A stretch of 64,000 nucleotides of DNA, taken from positions 124,001 through 188,000 of the forward strand of contig NZ_JAKKUT010000005.1 in the NCBI RefSeq assembly GCF_029582805.1, written 5' to 3'. The position numbers and the translations under genes were made by a program. The DNA comes from Candidatus Synechococcus calcipolaris G9. GTDB taxonomy: Bacteria > Cyanobacteriota > Cyanobacteriia > Thermosynechococcales > Thermosynechococcaceae. Under the pieces are notes generated by a model, which saw only the letters and a list, made by a program, of their open reading frames with translations, ran no database searches and had not been told where the DNA came from. Within the stretch, counting starts at the first letter, position 1, and every line of letters starts with the position of its first letter. Positions 1-8,595 of the stretch are shown piece by piece.

Positions 1-2
1 GC

Positions 3-1085
3 TCCCCTGAGGCCGTGGCCCAGGTGGCCCGTAATTCCTATAGTCTGGGGGAGAATTTCATCGGGCGATCGCAAACCCAAGCCCAATTTACAGCCACCAA
101 AGCCTTTAGCGATCGCTTTTTTGCGGAGCATCACGACTGGCTCGAAAAACGACAACGGGATCATAAAATTCGCGAATGCCACGGAGATCTACACCTCAAC
201 AATATTTGCCTCCACCATGGCAAGGTTCAAATCTTTGACTGCATTGAGTTTAATCAAGAATTTCGTAATATTGATGGGATTTATGATGCCGCATTCCTGG
301 TGATGGATCTGCAATTTCGCCAGCGACCAGACCTGGCCCAGCGGTTTCTCAATGCCTATCTGGAATGGAGTAACGACTATGAAGGGGCTGTCCTATTGCC
401 CTTGTACCTGTCCATGCGGGCCTACATTCGCGGTAATGTCAATTCCCTCGCCCTCAATGATCCGGCTATTCCTGCCGCAGACAAGGAAACGATTCAGGCC
501 ACGGCGGCGGCCTATTTTAAGGCGGCCTATGACTATACCCAAGTTCAACCTGGCAAGCTCTATGTCACCTGCGGCCTCTCAGGGGCGGGGAAAACAACCC
601 TAGCCCGATACCTATCCACCCAAATCGGGGCCATTCACATTCGTTCCGATGCGGTGCGGAAGCATTTAGCTGGAGTTCCCCTTGACCAACGCAGCCAGGG
701 GAGCGAGACCTTTGCCGGTGGAATTTATACCCCAGAGATGACCGCCAAAACCTACGATCTCCTCCTAGAACTGGGACTATTTTTAGTCGCCGCCGGTCAA
801 ACGGTGATTTTAGATGCCAAGTACGATCGCCAATTCCACCGTGAACGGGTCATTGAGGGGGCAAAGAATCAAGGAACGACCCTGGAAATTCTCCATTGCC
901 AGGCACCTATGACCGTGATGCAGCAACGCCTGGGCGATCGCCGTGGTGATATTGCCGAAGCTACCCCACCCATCCTAGAGCAGCAGGCGGCAGATTTTGA
1001 GCCATTTACCACCCCTGAGCAGGCCTATGTCCGCAGCATTGATACCACCCAACCCATCCATCACCTGCACCTATTGGAAAAATAA
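3..1085 (+). CDS. APH-like kinase / P-loop ATPase fusion, 5' partial
   Basis: The reading frame is open to the left edge, so the N-terminus lies outside the window. The first visible half carries the aminoglycoside-phosphotransferase-type catalytic loop HGDLHLNN followed by the metal-binding IFDCIEFN. The second half starts a new P-loop domain, GLSGAGKTT, followed by a gluconate-kinase-like region with the conserved RSDAVRKHL. This two-domain order (COG2187-type plus COG0645-type kinase) is a known bacterial fusion whose substrate is not established. The frame ends 81 bases before a peroxiredoxin-glutaredoxin gene on the same strand, but nothing shows that the two are co-transcribed. The domain assignment is firm; any substrate would be a guess. 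Confidence 0.85.
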   Translation, partial: SPEAVAQVARNSYSLGENFIGRSQTQAQFTATKAFSDRFFAEHHDWLEKRQRDHKIRECHGDLHLNNICLHHGKVQIFDCIEFNQEFRNIDGIYDAAFLVMDLQFRQRPDLAQRFLNAYLEWSNDYEGAVLLPLYLSMRAYIRGNVNSLALNDPAIPAADKETIQATAAAYFKAAYDYTQVQPGKLYVTCGLSGAGKTTLARYLSTQIGAIHIRSDAVRKHLAGVPLDQRSQGSETFAGGIYTPEMTAKTYDLLLELGLFLVAAGQTVILDAKYDRQFHRERVIEGAKNQGTTLEILHCQAPMTVMQQRLGDRRGDIAEATPPILEQQAADFEPFTTPEQAYVRSIDTTQPIHHLHLLEK

Positions 1086-1166
1086 TCTCGGCTCCTTGGC
1101 ACAGGACTTGACAAATCAAAGTCATAACGACTACGATTTAGCTAATAACCTTTTAAGGAGATGCAG

Positions 1167-1898
1167 ATGTTGGTTAATCGTGAAGGACAACGGGTTCCCC
1201 AGGTAACATTTCGGACTCGCCAAGGGGATCAATGGCAAGATGTCACCACCGATGAACTGTTTGCCGGTAAAACCGTGATTGTCTTTGCCTTGCCAGGGGC
1301 CTTTACCCCCACCTGTTCCTCGACCCATTTACCGGGCTATAACGAGCTTGCGCCTGTCTTTCACAAAAATGGCGTAGATGACATTGTTTGCCTGTCCGTG
1401 AACGATACCTTCGTCATGAATGAGTGGGGAAAAAGCCAAGAAGCGGATCATGTTCGCCTCATCCCCGATGGCAATGGTGAATTTAGTGAAGGGATGGGGA
1501 TGCTAGTGGATAAGGAGGATCTCGGTTTTGGCAAACGTTCTTGGCGATACTCCATGCTGGTTAAGGATGGTGTCATTGAAAAAATGTTCATTGAACCGGA
1601 AGAACCGGGGGATCCCTTTAAGGTATCTGATGCGGAAACCATGTTGAACTACATCAATCCCCAAGCCCGCAAACCATCCTGTGTATCCCTATTAACCAAG
1701 CCCGGATGCCCTTACTGCGCCAAGGCTAAGGCCCTGCTCACGGAAAAAGAGATTACCTATGAAGAAATTGTCCTAGGGCAAGATGCCACAATTCGTTCCC
1801 TGCGGGCCATGACTGGGGCTACCACCGTTCCCCAAGTCTTTATCGACGGTAAATTGATTGGGGGGTCTGAGGCCCTAGCAAGCTACTTTGGGGATTAA
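1167..1898 (+). CDS. Peroxiredoxin-glutaredoxin fusion protein
   Basis: Hybrid thiol peroxidase of 243 residues. The N-terminal peroxiredoxin-5-type domain has the peroxidatic cysteine in [12 protein letters not shown] (Cys50). The C-terminal glutaredoxin domain has the dithiol site CPYC (Cys181 and Cys184) plus [10 protein letters not shown] and the glutathione-binding GGSEAL. Such fusions reduce H2O2 and alkyl hydroperoxides with glutathione directly, the glutaredoxin half recycling the peroxidase half. An ATG at 1161 is in frame, but the ribosome site AAGGAG (1155-1160) touches it. The ATG at 1167 has normal spacing and is preferred. Expected in the cytosol. The fusion is well known in bacteria, including cyanobacteria. 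Confidence 0.93.
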   Translation: MLVNREGQRVPQVTFRTRQGDQWQDVTTDELFAGKTVIVFALPGAFTPTCSSTHLPGYNELAPVFHKNGVDDIVCLSVNDTFVMNEWGKSQEADHVRLIPDGNGEFSEGMGMLVDKEDLGFGKRSWRYSMLVKDGVIEKMFIEPEEPGDPFKVSDAETMLNYINPQARKPSCVSLLTKPGCPYCAKAKALLTEKEITYEEIVLGQDATIRSLRAMTGATTVPQVFIDGKLIGGSEALASYFGD

Positions 1899-2114
1899 AA
1901 TACAAACTTTCACCCCATCGGTTGATGGCAATGATCACCATAAACAGGGTTAATGGTGAAATCAAGAAAGTTACGGGGATTCCCCATGTCCATGTACACT
2001 GAGTCCTTGAAACGGTCATTGTTTTTGACAGTCTGTGCCTTGACCGTGTCAGTTTTTCTTTCGTTCCTGATGGCACTGTGAACGGATGAAAATATCCCAT
2101 CCCGATGGGGGATG

Positions 2115-2501
2115 TCAACCCTCTGCTTGGCTGCGTAGGTAGGCTAAGAGCCAGTTTGCGGCGGTAGCCCGGCGGGTTAGGCGGGGGTTGAGTTCCTGGA
2201 CACTATAACCCTCAAACCCCAAGTCTTCCTTCAGGAGTTGCTTGTATTGTTGGGGAATGGAGCGGGTCAACTTAACCGTTGCGGGGCGACTACCGATAAA
2301 GTCCGGTGGCTCAGGGTAAGTAGTACGCCAATCCTCGGCCACATCAGTAATATCCCAGGCATTATTCGCGGCATCGTAGCGGTAGCCAAGGGCCCACCAG
2401 ACCAACTCATTGACGGTTTCATCGCCCAACTCATTTCTTAAAATCTGCCAAATTGTGGATGGGGTTAGGGGCAACAGGGATGGGTCAATCATATCTGGCA
2501 T
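2115..2501 (-). CDS. Conserved cyanobacterial protein, DUF1823-like
   Basis: 128-residue soluble protein with no signal peptide or membrane segment. The core block has ALGYRYDAANNAWD, YPEPPDFIGSRP and TVKLTRSIP followed by QLLKEDLGF, and it ends in RRATAANWLLAYL. From memory this matches the cyanobacterial family DUF1823, whose function is unknown; no search could be run. Its start lies 12 bases after the stop of the 103-residue ORF at 2513-2824 on the same strand, so the two may be co-transcribed if that ORF is real. The ATG at 2501 is the first in frame. A second in-frame ATG three codons on is also possible. Confidence 0.8.
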   Translation of the reverse strand: MPDMIDPSLLPLTPSTIWQILRNELGDETVNELVWWALGYRYDAANNAWDITDVAEDWRTTYPEPPDFIGSRPATVKLTRSIPQQYKQLLKEDLGFEGYSVQELNPRLTRRATAANWLLAYLRSQAEG

Positions 2502-2512
2502 GATTTGGATGA

Positions 2513-2824
2513 TTATTTGCTGCTACACCACCATTGGCGATCGCCGATGGATAGACTTTCATTATAAAGCGTCAAGATCATGATTACCCCCGTATCCAGA
2601 TGACGCACCGCGTAGGAGGGATGCCCCTTAGCTGCCAGATCCGGTGTCAACCGGCGGCCAATTCTGCGCCAACTGGGTTCCTTACTCCGCCAGGCAATAC
2701 GACAGCAGGGCCAAGGCAACTGTTCTCGGTCAAAGAGACGACAGCAGGGCCCCTGCACCTCATAGCAAAAATGCTTACCAGGGCTATAGAAAATATGTCC
2801 GCAGGGCCAAGGATGCACAATCAA
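2513..2824 (-). CDS. Small cysteine/tryptophan-rich hypothetical protein
   Basis: 103-residue ORF that I do not recognise. The N-terminal half repeats a short Trp-Pro-Cys theme: HPWPCGH, then QGPCCR, then LPWPCCR. Seven cysteines sit in the first 41 residues, which could suggest metal binding. The C-terminal half has a plausible soluble sequence (GHPSYAVRHLDTG). It lies directly upstream of the DUF1823-like gene with a 12-base gap. The repeats are also visible in the DNA as copies of GCAGGGCCAAGG on the plus strand. Two overlapping plus-strand ORFs exist here but look less protein-like. It may be a real gene or a chance ORF over a small repeat. Confidence 0.45.
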   Translation of the reverse strand: MIVHPWPCGHIFYSPGKHFCYEVQGPCCRLFDREQLPWPCCRIAWRSKEPSWRRIGRRLTPDLAAKGHPSYAVRHLDTGVIMILTLYNESLSIGDRQWWCSSK

Positions 2825-2856
2825 AGGGGGGCGAGAAAATTAAAGTAAAACTCAAC

Positions 2857-3222
2857 TTAGGTCTTGAGTAATTCTTTGACCTTCGCAATCAAATCCCCTG
2901 GCTCAAAGGGTTTAGTGATATAGGCATCAACCCCTTGTTTTTTACCCCAGTGAATATCAAAATCTTCACTTTTCGTGGTACACATGATCACCGGCACATC
3001 CTTGGAGGCCGCCTCCCCCTTGATCCAACGACACAGTTCGTAGCCATTCATGCGCGGCATCACCACATCTAAAACCACTAGATCGGGACATTGGGCCTTG
3101 ATTTTTTCTTGGGCAATTAACCCATCCTCTGCTTCGACCACTTGTAGCCCTTGGCTTTGCATGATCTCAACAATCATTGCCCGCAATGTGGGGCTATCAT
3201 CAACAACCATTACTGTTGCCAT
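2857..3222 (-). CDS. CheY-like single-domain response regulator
   Basis: Receiver domain only, 121 residues from the preferred start. It shows the acidic pair VVDDS, the phosphoacceptor Asp52 in VVLDVVMP, the switch Thr in IMCTT and the conserved Lys in ITKPF. It is of the PilH/CheY type seen in cyanobacterial chemotaxis-like pathways and resembles the PixH protein at 36065-36427. An upstream in-frame start at 3246 would add eight residues, but GGAG sits at proper distance before the codon at 3222. It has no output domain and no kinase next to it, so its partner cannot be named from context. It could feed type IV pilus motility; that is inference. Confidence 0.88.
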   Translation of the reverse strand: MATVMVVDDSPTLRAMIVEIMQSQGLQVVEAEDGLIAQEKIKAQCPDLVVLDVVMPRMNGYELCRWIKGEAASKDVPVIMCTTKSEDFDIHWGKKQGVDAYITKPFEPGDLIAKVKELLKT

Positions 3223-3321
3223 ACTACTCCAGTTTGGTGCTGCCAATAACTAGGACGATGTATATATTAAATGGAATTTTCCACTCATGGTTAAGGGTAT
3301 CATTTCTGGAGCCATCCCGCT

Positions 3322-5088
3322 CTATCTCTCGGTCGGATTAACGGGGTAGAACAGGGCGGGGAAGGCCGAAATGGGTGGCCCCTCAAGGATGGGTTGACTT
3401 AGATCTTGGCTGAGATTCAAAGGTTGATCCCTATGACTCAAAGCTTGGGCAGCGGCGGCGGTTAGAAAGGCCCGATCCTGCTCCTGATTAAGAAGATGGG
3501 TTCGCAAAAAGGCGAGGCTCATGGCCATCAGATAGGCCCGAGACCTCGGCGTAGAACCAATCAGGGCCCGGGGAATGGGCATTGCAGCAGTATTGGGCAA
3601 GGATTCGCCAATGGTGGAAAAGTGGGTGGCATGATCCACTAGCACGAGGTAGCGATCGCCACTGGTCAGCCAGGTAAAGGGGTACACCTGTTCTGAGACG
3701 GGCGGGGCAATGGCATCGGCACTTCCGGCCATAATCATGACAGGGGTTTCAATGGCGGCCAGACTGGCGGGACTAAAGACCGCACTGGTAATGGGATTAA
3801 CGGCTAAAACGGCCCGAACCCGGCGATCGCTGAGATGATAATTTCGATGGGGCAGAGTTGTCGCTTGGCATTGCAAAATCAGGGAGATATTTAAGGTAGT
3901 AGCAATATGGGCGGGACATATCTGGTGAAGATGGTCAAAATCTAAGCTGGCTCCCGCCAGGGTGAGGGCCGTATAGCCACCAAAGGATTGGCCAATCACT
4001 GCAACCCGATCCAAATCCAGCCGCCCTGGCCAAGGTTGCAGTTGACTGGGAAATTGATGCAATTGATCTAAAATAAACGTCACATCTAGGGGGCGATCTA
4101 AAAATTCCTGGGCCGCGGTATAGGCCGTTGTATGGCCGGCGGGAAAGGAGAGTAAACGTTCACTGGAACTACCCGGATGCTCAAGGGCAAGAACAGCAAA
4201 CCCGTGGGAAGCCAAATGGCGACCCAGGTAATGATAGCTATAGCGATCGGCCCCCAATCCATGGGAAATGACCACCACCGGCACAGCTTGACTGAACTGG
4301 TTTGGCGACAGCGTCGGTAAGTAGAACGTAGCCTTTAGGGTGCGGGCATGGCCCGTCAATTGAAGACGGCGTAGACTCTGATCCGTCATTGTCCAAGGCA
4401 TTTCAATCCATCGCAGTGGCCCCAACTCCGTCAGGGATTGCACCATGGGAACGGCTCCATGAACCGCAACAGCCTCTATATTGGCTTGGTAGCGCACCGC
4501 ATCTAAAACCGTTTGGGTCTGGAGAATCAGCTCCTGGAAATTTTTCAGAATACTGAGGCCCTTGGCTAAATCCACCCGTAGGGAGGAAGACGGGTAGTGG
4601 CGAATTATCGTCAGGGCCGTTAATCCATCAGAGTCAGCGGCGGCTAGAATTAATGCAGAGCGTAGGGCATAATTATTCCCGCGACGAGATCCCGTTTGCA
4701 TCACGTCGCCAATTTGGGCCAGGAGTTCTTCCCCAAGGGGAGAATAGAGCAATTGGGCCACAGCAACGGGGGAGAGTGTTAATTTTTCTTGCAGGGACGA
4801 ACGAATTTGCCGCCGATGTTCAGGGGGTAACAGACGCAAATAGGCCCGTAATTCCGACGAAGCCTGTCCCGTTGCTGCGTAGTCTTCTAGGTCATTAAGA
4901 TCCACCGATCGCTCTAGAAAACCATAGCGAAAAACCACTTGATCCGCTGCCGAAACCGGCATTGCTACAACCATAGACAGCAACAGTCCAAGTGCCCCCA
5001 CAGTCCAAGGAAGCGGTATGGAATGGATGGATTGCCGACTTTGAACCATCGTTGATGAACCATAGCGGACAACGGCAAGGCGAATCAC
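3322..5088 (-). CDS. Exported alpha/beta hydrolase with DUF1400 domain
   Basis: 588 residues. An N-terminal hydrophobic stretch ending VVAMPVSAAD is a likely signal peptide, so the protein should act in the periplasm or outside. Residues about 50-180 match the cyanobacterial DUF1400 pattern (VVFRYGFLERSV, LEDYAATG). The C-terminal two thirds is an alpha/beta hydrolase with an oxyanion region VVVISHGLGADRYSY, the nucleophile elbow GQSFGGYT and a late DHATHFS that could supply the histidine. It is related to platelet-activating-factor-acetylhydrolase-like esterases; the substrate is unknown. The GTG at 5088 has GAGG upstream. An ATG at 5049 is the alternative. It is divergent from ilvN across about 190 bases. 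Confidence 0.88.
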   Translation of the reverse strand: MIRLAVVRYGSSTMVQSRQSIHSIPLPWTVGALGLLLSMVVAMPVSAADQVVFRYGFLERSVDLNDLEDYAATGQASSELRAYLRLLPPEHRRQIRSSLQEKLTLSPVAVAQLLYSPLGEELLAQIGDVMQTGSRRGNNYALRSALILAAADSDGLTALTIIRHYPSSSLRVDLAKGLSILKNFQELILQTQTVLDAVRYQANIEAVAVHGAVPMVQSLTELGPLRWIEMPWTMTDQSLRRLQLTGHARTLKATFYLPTLSPNQFSQAVPVVVISHGLGADRYSYHYLGRHLASHGFAVLALEHPGSSSERLLSFPAGHTTAYTAAQEFLDRPLDVTFILDQLHQFPSQLQPWPGRLDLDRVAVIGQSFGGYTALTLAGASLDFDHLHQICPAHIATTLNISLILQCQATTLPHRNYHLSDRRVRAVLAVNPITSAVFSPASLAAIETPVMIMAGSADAIAPPVSEQVYPFTWLTSGDRYLVLVDHATHFSTIGESLPNTAAMPIPRALIGSTPRSRAYLMAMSLAFLRTHLLNQEQDRAFLTAAAAQALSHRDQPLNLSQDLSQPILEGPPISAFPALFYPVNPTER

Positions 5089-5280
5089 AGCACCTCTTCG
5101 TCACCTCTCAGTATAGACCTGCCTTTTCTAGACGACCATAGCTCAAAATACCGGTGAAGAATATCTAGCAAGGCAATAGGTAAAATCTGCTACAATTCGA
5201 TAATCACTTCATCTATTTTGATGATAGTAACCTTACCCCTCTAGATTGATTGAATTGATCAGAAACGCTGTCACAACGCT

Positions 5281-5799
5281 ATGAAACATACATTATCGGT
5301 ATTGGTGGAAGATGAGGCAGGGGTACTCACCCGTATTGCCGGACTCTTTGCCCGACGGGGCTTTAACATTGAGAGTCTTGCCGTGGGCCCGGCGGAGCAG
5401 TTGGGAATTTCCCGGATCACCATGGTGGTGCCTGGGGATGATGGGATTATTGAACAACTAACGAAACAACTCTACAAGCTCATCAATGTCCTCAAGGTTC
5501 AGGATATTACCACCACCCCCTGTGTGGAGCGGGAATTAATGCTTCTCAAGGTCAATGTAGCCCCAGGAAACCGATCAGAAATTTTAGAATTAGTTGAAAT
5601 TTTTCGAGCGAAGGTGGTGGATGTATCTGAGGATTCTTTAACCATTGAGGTTTCTGGGGATCCAGGCAAAATGGTGGCGATCGTGCAAATGCTCAGTAAG
5701 TTCGGTATTCGGGAAATTGCCCGCACCGGTAAAATTGCCCTAGTGCGGGAGTCCGGTGTCAATACTGAGTATTTGAAATCCCTTGAGGCCCGGTTGTAA
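5281..5799 (+). CDS. ilvN: Acetolactate synthase small (regulatory) subunit
   Basis: 172-residue regulatory subunit of acetohydroxyacid synthase, the first common enzyme of valine, leucine and isoleucine synthesis. It opens with an ACT domain ([21 protein letters not shown], then [13 protein letters not shown]) that binds the feedback inhibitor valine. The C-terminal half has the family pattern EVSGDPGKM and [11 protein letters not shown]. Length and start are standard for the family. The catalytic subunit is not in the window, as is usual in cyanobacteria. The next gene starts within or just after its stop codon, so the two are probably co-transcribed. Confidence 0.96.
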   Translation: MKHTLSVLVEDEAGVLTRIAGLFARRGFNIESLAVGPAEQLGISRITMVVPGDDGIIEQLTKQLYKLINVLKVQDITTTPCVERELMLLKVNVAPGNRSEILELVEIFRAKVVDVSEDSLTIEVSGDPGKMVAIVQMLSKFGIREIARTGKIALVRESGVNTEYLKSLEARL

Positions 5800-5800
5800 G

Positions 5801-7015
5801 TTGAAGATTCGCCGGTTTACCTTTCTAGGGCTGGGTTTGCCCGTTCTCCTAGGGGCGATCGCCCTGGGTTTAGGGGCTTGCAACTCTCCGCCAACGGATC
5901 GGGCAACTAGCGATTCCATTCCCCTGGGGGTGGCCCTAGCCCAGTCTGGCAATGCGGCCTTGTTTGGCCAGGAGGCGGTGCAGGGGGTTCAGGTGGCCGA
6001 ACGCTGGATCAATGAACAGGGTGGTATTGATGGGCGATCGCTGCGTTTAGCTCTCCAGGATACGGGCAGTGACGAGGCCGGGGCAGTGAATGCCTTTCAG
6101 ACCCTAATTAACCGCGATCGCGTTGTTGGTATTGTTGGCCCCACCCTTTCCCAACAGGCCTTTAGTGCGGATCCCATTGCCGACCAAGCGGGAGTTCCGG
6201 TCATTGCCCCCTCCAATACAGCGGCGGGTATTCCCCAAATTGGTGAATTTATTAGTCGGGTATCGGCCCCCGTGGCGGTTGTGGCTCCAACGGCCTTGGC
6301 GGCGGCCCTGAAGATCAAACCAGATATTCAGCGGGTGGCGGTGTTTTTTGCCCAGGATGATGCCTTTAGCCGCTCCGAAAGTGAGATTTTCCAGCAAAGC
6401 ATCAGGGATTTGAATCTAGACCTAGTAACGGTTCAGCAAACCCAAACCAGTGATACGGATTTCCAGACCCAGATCAACAACACCCTCAACCTCAATCCCG
6501 ATCTAATTGTGCTGTCCACCTTGGCGGCGGATGGTGGTAACTTAATTCGGCAGTTACGGGAACTGGGCTACGAGGGTCTGATTCTGGGGGGGAATGGCTT
6601 AAATACCATGAACGTATTTCCGGTGTGTCGCCGTTTTTGTGATGGGGTGCTGGTGGCCCAAGCCTATAGTCCAGCCTACGAGGGGGCAATGAATGTGGCC
6701 TTTCGCCAAGCCTTTGAGGCCCAATTCCAGCAAACCCCCTCCCAATTTAGTGCCCAGGCTTTTACGGCGGTTCAGGTCTTTGCCGAAGCACTCCAGGTCT
6801 TGGCTCGTCAAGAGGATTTAAGTGCGCTACCCTTGGATGAACTGCGTCAAAAGCTGAATCAGCAACTACTGATGGGTCGCTATGAAACCCCCCTAGGGGA
6901 GTTAAGCTTCTCACCGGAGGGAGAGATTGATCAGAAGCAGTTTTATGTGGGACAAATTCAGATGGATGAGGATGGCCGGACGGGGCGCTTTACCCTGCTC
7001 CAAAGTACGGATTAA
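5801..7015 (+). CDS. ABC transporter substrate-binding lipoprotein, branched-chain amino acid type
   Basis: About 404-residue periplasmic binding protein of the Leu/Ile/Val (LivJ-like) family. A basic N-terminus and hydrophobic segment lead to a lipobox ending in LGACNS, so it is probably a lipid-anchored protein. The family signature follows: IPLGVALAQSGNAALFGQEAVQGV, AERWINEQGGIDG and VVGIVGPTLSQQA. Start choice: an ATG at 5783 overlaps ilvN and gives a poor leader, whereas TTG at 5801 gives the clean MKIRRF leader, so I prefer 5801. No permease or ATPase genes are adjacent. Position after ilvN fits a link to branched-chain amino acids, but the ligand cannot be read from sequence. Confidence 0.9.
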   Translation: MKIRRFTFLGLGLPVLLGAIALGLGACNSPPTDRATSDSIPLGVALAQSGNAALFGQEAVQGVQVAERWINEQGGIDGRSLRLALQDTGSDEAGAVNAFQTLINRDRVVGIVGPTLSQQAFSADPIADQAGVPVIAPSNTAAGIPQIGEFISRVSAPVAVVAPTALAAALKIKPDIQRVAVFFAQDDAFSRSESEIFQQSIRDLNLDLVTVQQTQTSDTDFQTQINNTLNLNPDLIVLSTLAADGGNLIRQLRELGYEGLILGGNGLNTMNVFPVCRRFCDGVLVAQAYSPAYEGAMNVAFRQAFEAQFQQTPSQFSAQAFTAVQVFAEALQVLARQEDLSALPLDELRQKLNQQLLMGRYETPLGELSFSPEGEIDQKQFYVGQIQMDEDGRTGRFTLLQSTD

Positions 7016-7039
7016 GGCTTCTAGTTACTGCGATCGCCT

Positions 7040-7420
7040 ATGGCTGCTGTTGATTTACCGACGGAGTTACATTTAATTCATCCCCGCCGTGTCCTGGGTC
7101 ATGTCTACTTAGATTGGATGCCCCAGCCCGGCTGTTTAATCCATCATCAGGGATCCACCTATACGGTACTGGAACGCCGCCATCGCTATCAATTGCGGGC
7201 CAGTCGCTACCAATTGGAAAAAATCACCCTCTATCTCCAAGTGTGTGAATTTAGGGGCGATCGCCACAGCTACCAGGGAGAATGGATTTTGGGAGATCCC
7301 AACTGCCAATTTAGTGCCCACTCCAGCCTGATTCGCTGCGCGGTTAATCCCAGCGGCCCCTGCGAGGGCTGCCCCCAGTTTCAACCGATTGCGATTACCC
7401 CTGAGGATGAATCACCCTAA
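7040..7420 (+). CDS. Conserved cyanobacterial protein, DUF6464-like
   Basis: 126-residue soluble protein. The body has GCLIHHQGSTYTVLERRHRYQ and a beta-rich LYLQVCEFRGD. The C-terminus carries a cysteine cluster, IRCAVNPSGPCEGCPQF, that could bind a metal. I recall this as the cyanobacterial DUF6464 family; function unknown. It follows the binding-protein gene by 24 bases, and its stop overlaps the start of rnhB, so translational coupling is likely. Confidence 0.78.
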   Translation: MAAVDLPTELHLIHPRRVLGHVYLDWMPQPGCLIHHQGSTYTVLERRHRYQLRASRYQLEKITLYLQVCEFRGDRHSYQGEWILGDPNCQFSAHSSLIRCAVNPSGPCEGCPQFQPIAITPEDESP

Positions 7421-8036
7421 AAAATCCCGTTCCCCCCTAATTCTTCCCTCCCTAGTTCAGGAACAAGACCATTGGCAGCAGGGCCGCGATCGCATTGCTG
7501 GCGTGGATGAAGTGGGGCGAGGTTGCTTGGCGGGGCCTGTGGTGGCAGCGGCCCTTATTTTGCCCAAGGGTTGCGCCATGATTTCCGGTGTCCAAGACTC
7601 AAAAAAGGTATCTCCCTCCCGACGTTCCCGCCTAGATCCGCTGATCCGACAGCAGGCGATCGCCCTGGGGTTTGGCCTAGCTACGGTGTTAGAAATTGAA
7701 CAACTCAATATTTTGCAGGCCACCTATTTGGCGATGAAACGGGCCCTAGATCGGGTCAGCCCCTGGGATCATGCCCTCATTGATGGCAAATTGACGGCGG
7801 ATGCTGGATTTTCGGCAGTAACGGCCATCGTTGGCGGCGATCGCCATTGCTATAGTATTTCCTGTGCGGCCATTGTGGCGAAAGTTCGTCGCGATCGCTT
7901 GATGGTTCGCCTTGGGGCGCGGTACCCCGGCTATGGCTGGGAGCGAAATATGGGCTACGGGACAAAGGAACATTTTCAAGGGATTAAAGCACTGGGCCTG
8001 ACTCCCTGGCATCGTCGTACCTTTATTCACGTTTGA
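7407..8036 (+). CDS. rnhB: Ribonuclease HII
   Basis: Type 2 RNase H that cuts RNA in RNA-DNA hybrids and removes misincorporated ribonucleotides. The signature is complete: GVDEVGRGCLAGPVV (catalytic Asp and Glu), then DSKK, then ALIDGK, and ISCAAIVAKVRRDRLM for the later acidic/structural block, ending GYGTKEHFQGI. The length of about 209 residues is normal. A TTG at 7389 is in frame, but the ATG at 7407 has GAGG just upstream and overlaps the previous stop by 14 bases, the typical coupled layout. Confidence 0.95.
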   Translation: MNHPKKSRSPLILPSLVQEQDHWQQGRDRIAGVDEVGRGCLAGPVVAAALILPKGCAMISGVQDSKKVSPSRRSRLDPLIRQQAIALGFGLATVLEIEQLNILQATYLAMKRALDRVSPWDHALIDGKLTADAGFSAVTAIVGGDRHCYSISCAAIVAKVRRDRLMVRLGARYPGYGWERNMGYGTKEHFQGIKALGLTPWHRRTFIHV

Positions 8037-8082
8037 GTGTAGCCTTGTTTTAAGTGCGAATTTGATCCAGTTCCAATCCCTA

Positions 8083-8349
8083 TTACCCTCCCTGATGGGC
8101 GATCGCCGTTACCAAAGCGGTAATTGCCGGTGAAAGGCTCGAAAGTACCACCACTGACGCTGAAGCAATAATAATCGTGGTCGCCATTCGTACCATTGCC
8201 TCAGAGCCTTTCTGGTAGGCCTCAAACCGTATCCCTTGCTCTTTCACATCAGCCTCAACCCTATCCAGCCGTTGATTGACCTTGCCAATGTCCATCCTGA
8301 GAGCTTCAAACTCACTCAGAACCTTGACTTGAAATTCTTGCTCACTCAT
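8083..8349 (-). CDS. Small coiled-coil membrane protein
   Basis: 88 residues. Residues about 8-50 form a heptad-like helix (VLSEFEALRMDIGKVNQRL, DRVEADVKEQG) and residues about 58-85 form one hydrophobic span (TTIIIASASVVVLSSLSPAI). The start at 8349 has AGGAG seven bases upstream. The same layout, start context (GGAGATG then ATGAGTGAGC) and size class occur in the gene at 47151-47456, so they look like members of one small family. Function is unknown. It stands at the left edge of the accessory islet. Confidence 0.65.
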   Translation of the reverse strand: MSEQEFQVKVLSEFEALRMDIGKVNQRLDRVEADVKEQGIRFEAYQKGSEAMVRMATTIIIASASVVVLSSLSPAITALVTAIAHQGG

Positions 8350-8595
8350 AACCCATCTCCTAGAGGTTTATGGCACTTGTGGGCAGGATGTTCCTTGGAA
8401 CTTTATTCAGCACTACAACGAAACATTGCATTTGGAGGTAGCAATGGCATGAGTCGCTTGTTTCTCTCTATCATTTATAAAAATAGACTACCCCAGCGTT
8501 TTAATATCTCAGTAATTTGCGATAGCATCATATTAAATATGTAGTACAATCAATCGTTATGCTTTTAGTGCTTATGTAAGGAGAAAACTATATCC
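8350..8595. other. Short gene-free stretch at the edge of the accessory islet
   Basis: The AT content rises sharply from about 8450, and no HIP1 octamer is seen between about 8100 and 9640. I see no protein-like ORF on either strand. The plus-strand frame over 8236-8544 reads backward through the coiled-coil gene and is not credible. AAGGAG at 8578-8583 belongs to the next gene. Confidence 0.5.

Noticed and set aside
1840-2118. 92-codon minus-strand ORF in the gap after the peroxiredoxin gene
   Set aside because: It starts inside the 3' end of the peroxiredoxin gene on the opposite strand, with no ribosome site and a low-quality protein sequence. The gap 1899-2114 holds no feature I can support.
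8236-8544. 102-codon plus-strand ORF
   Set aside because: It reads antisense through the coiled-coil gene, has no ribosome site and an unlikely composition.
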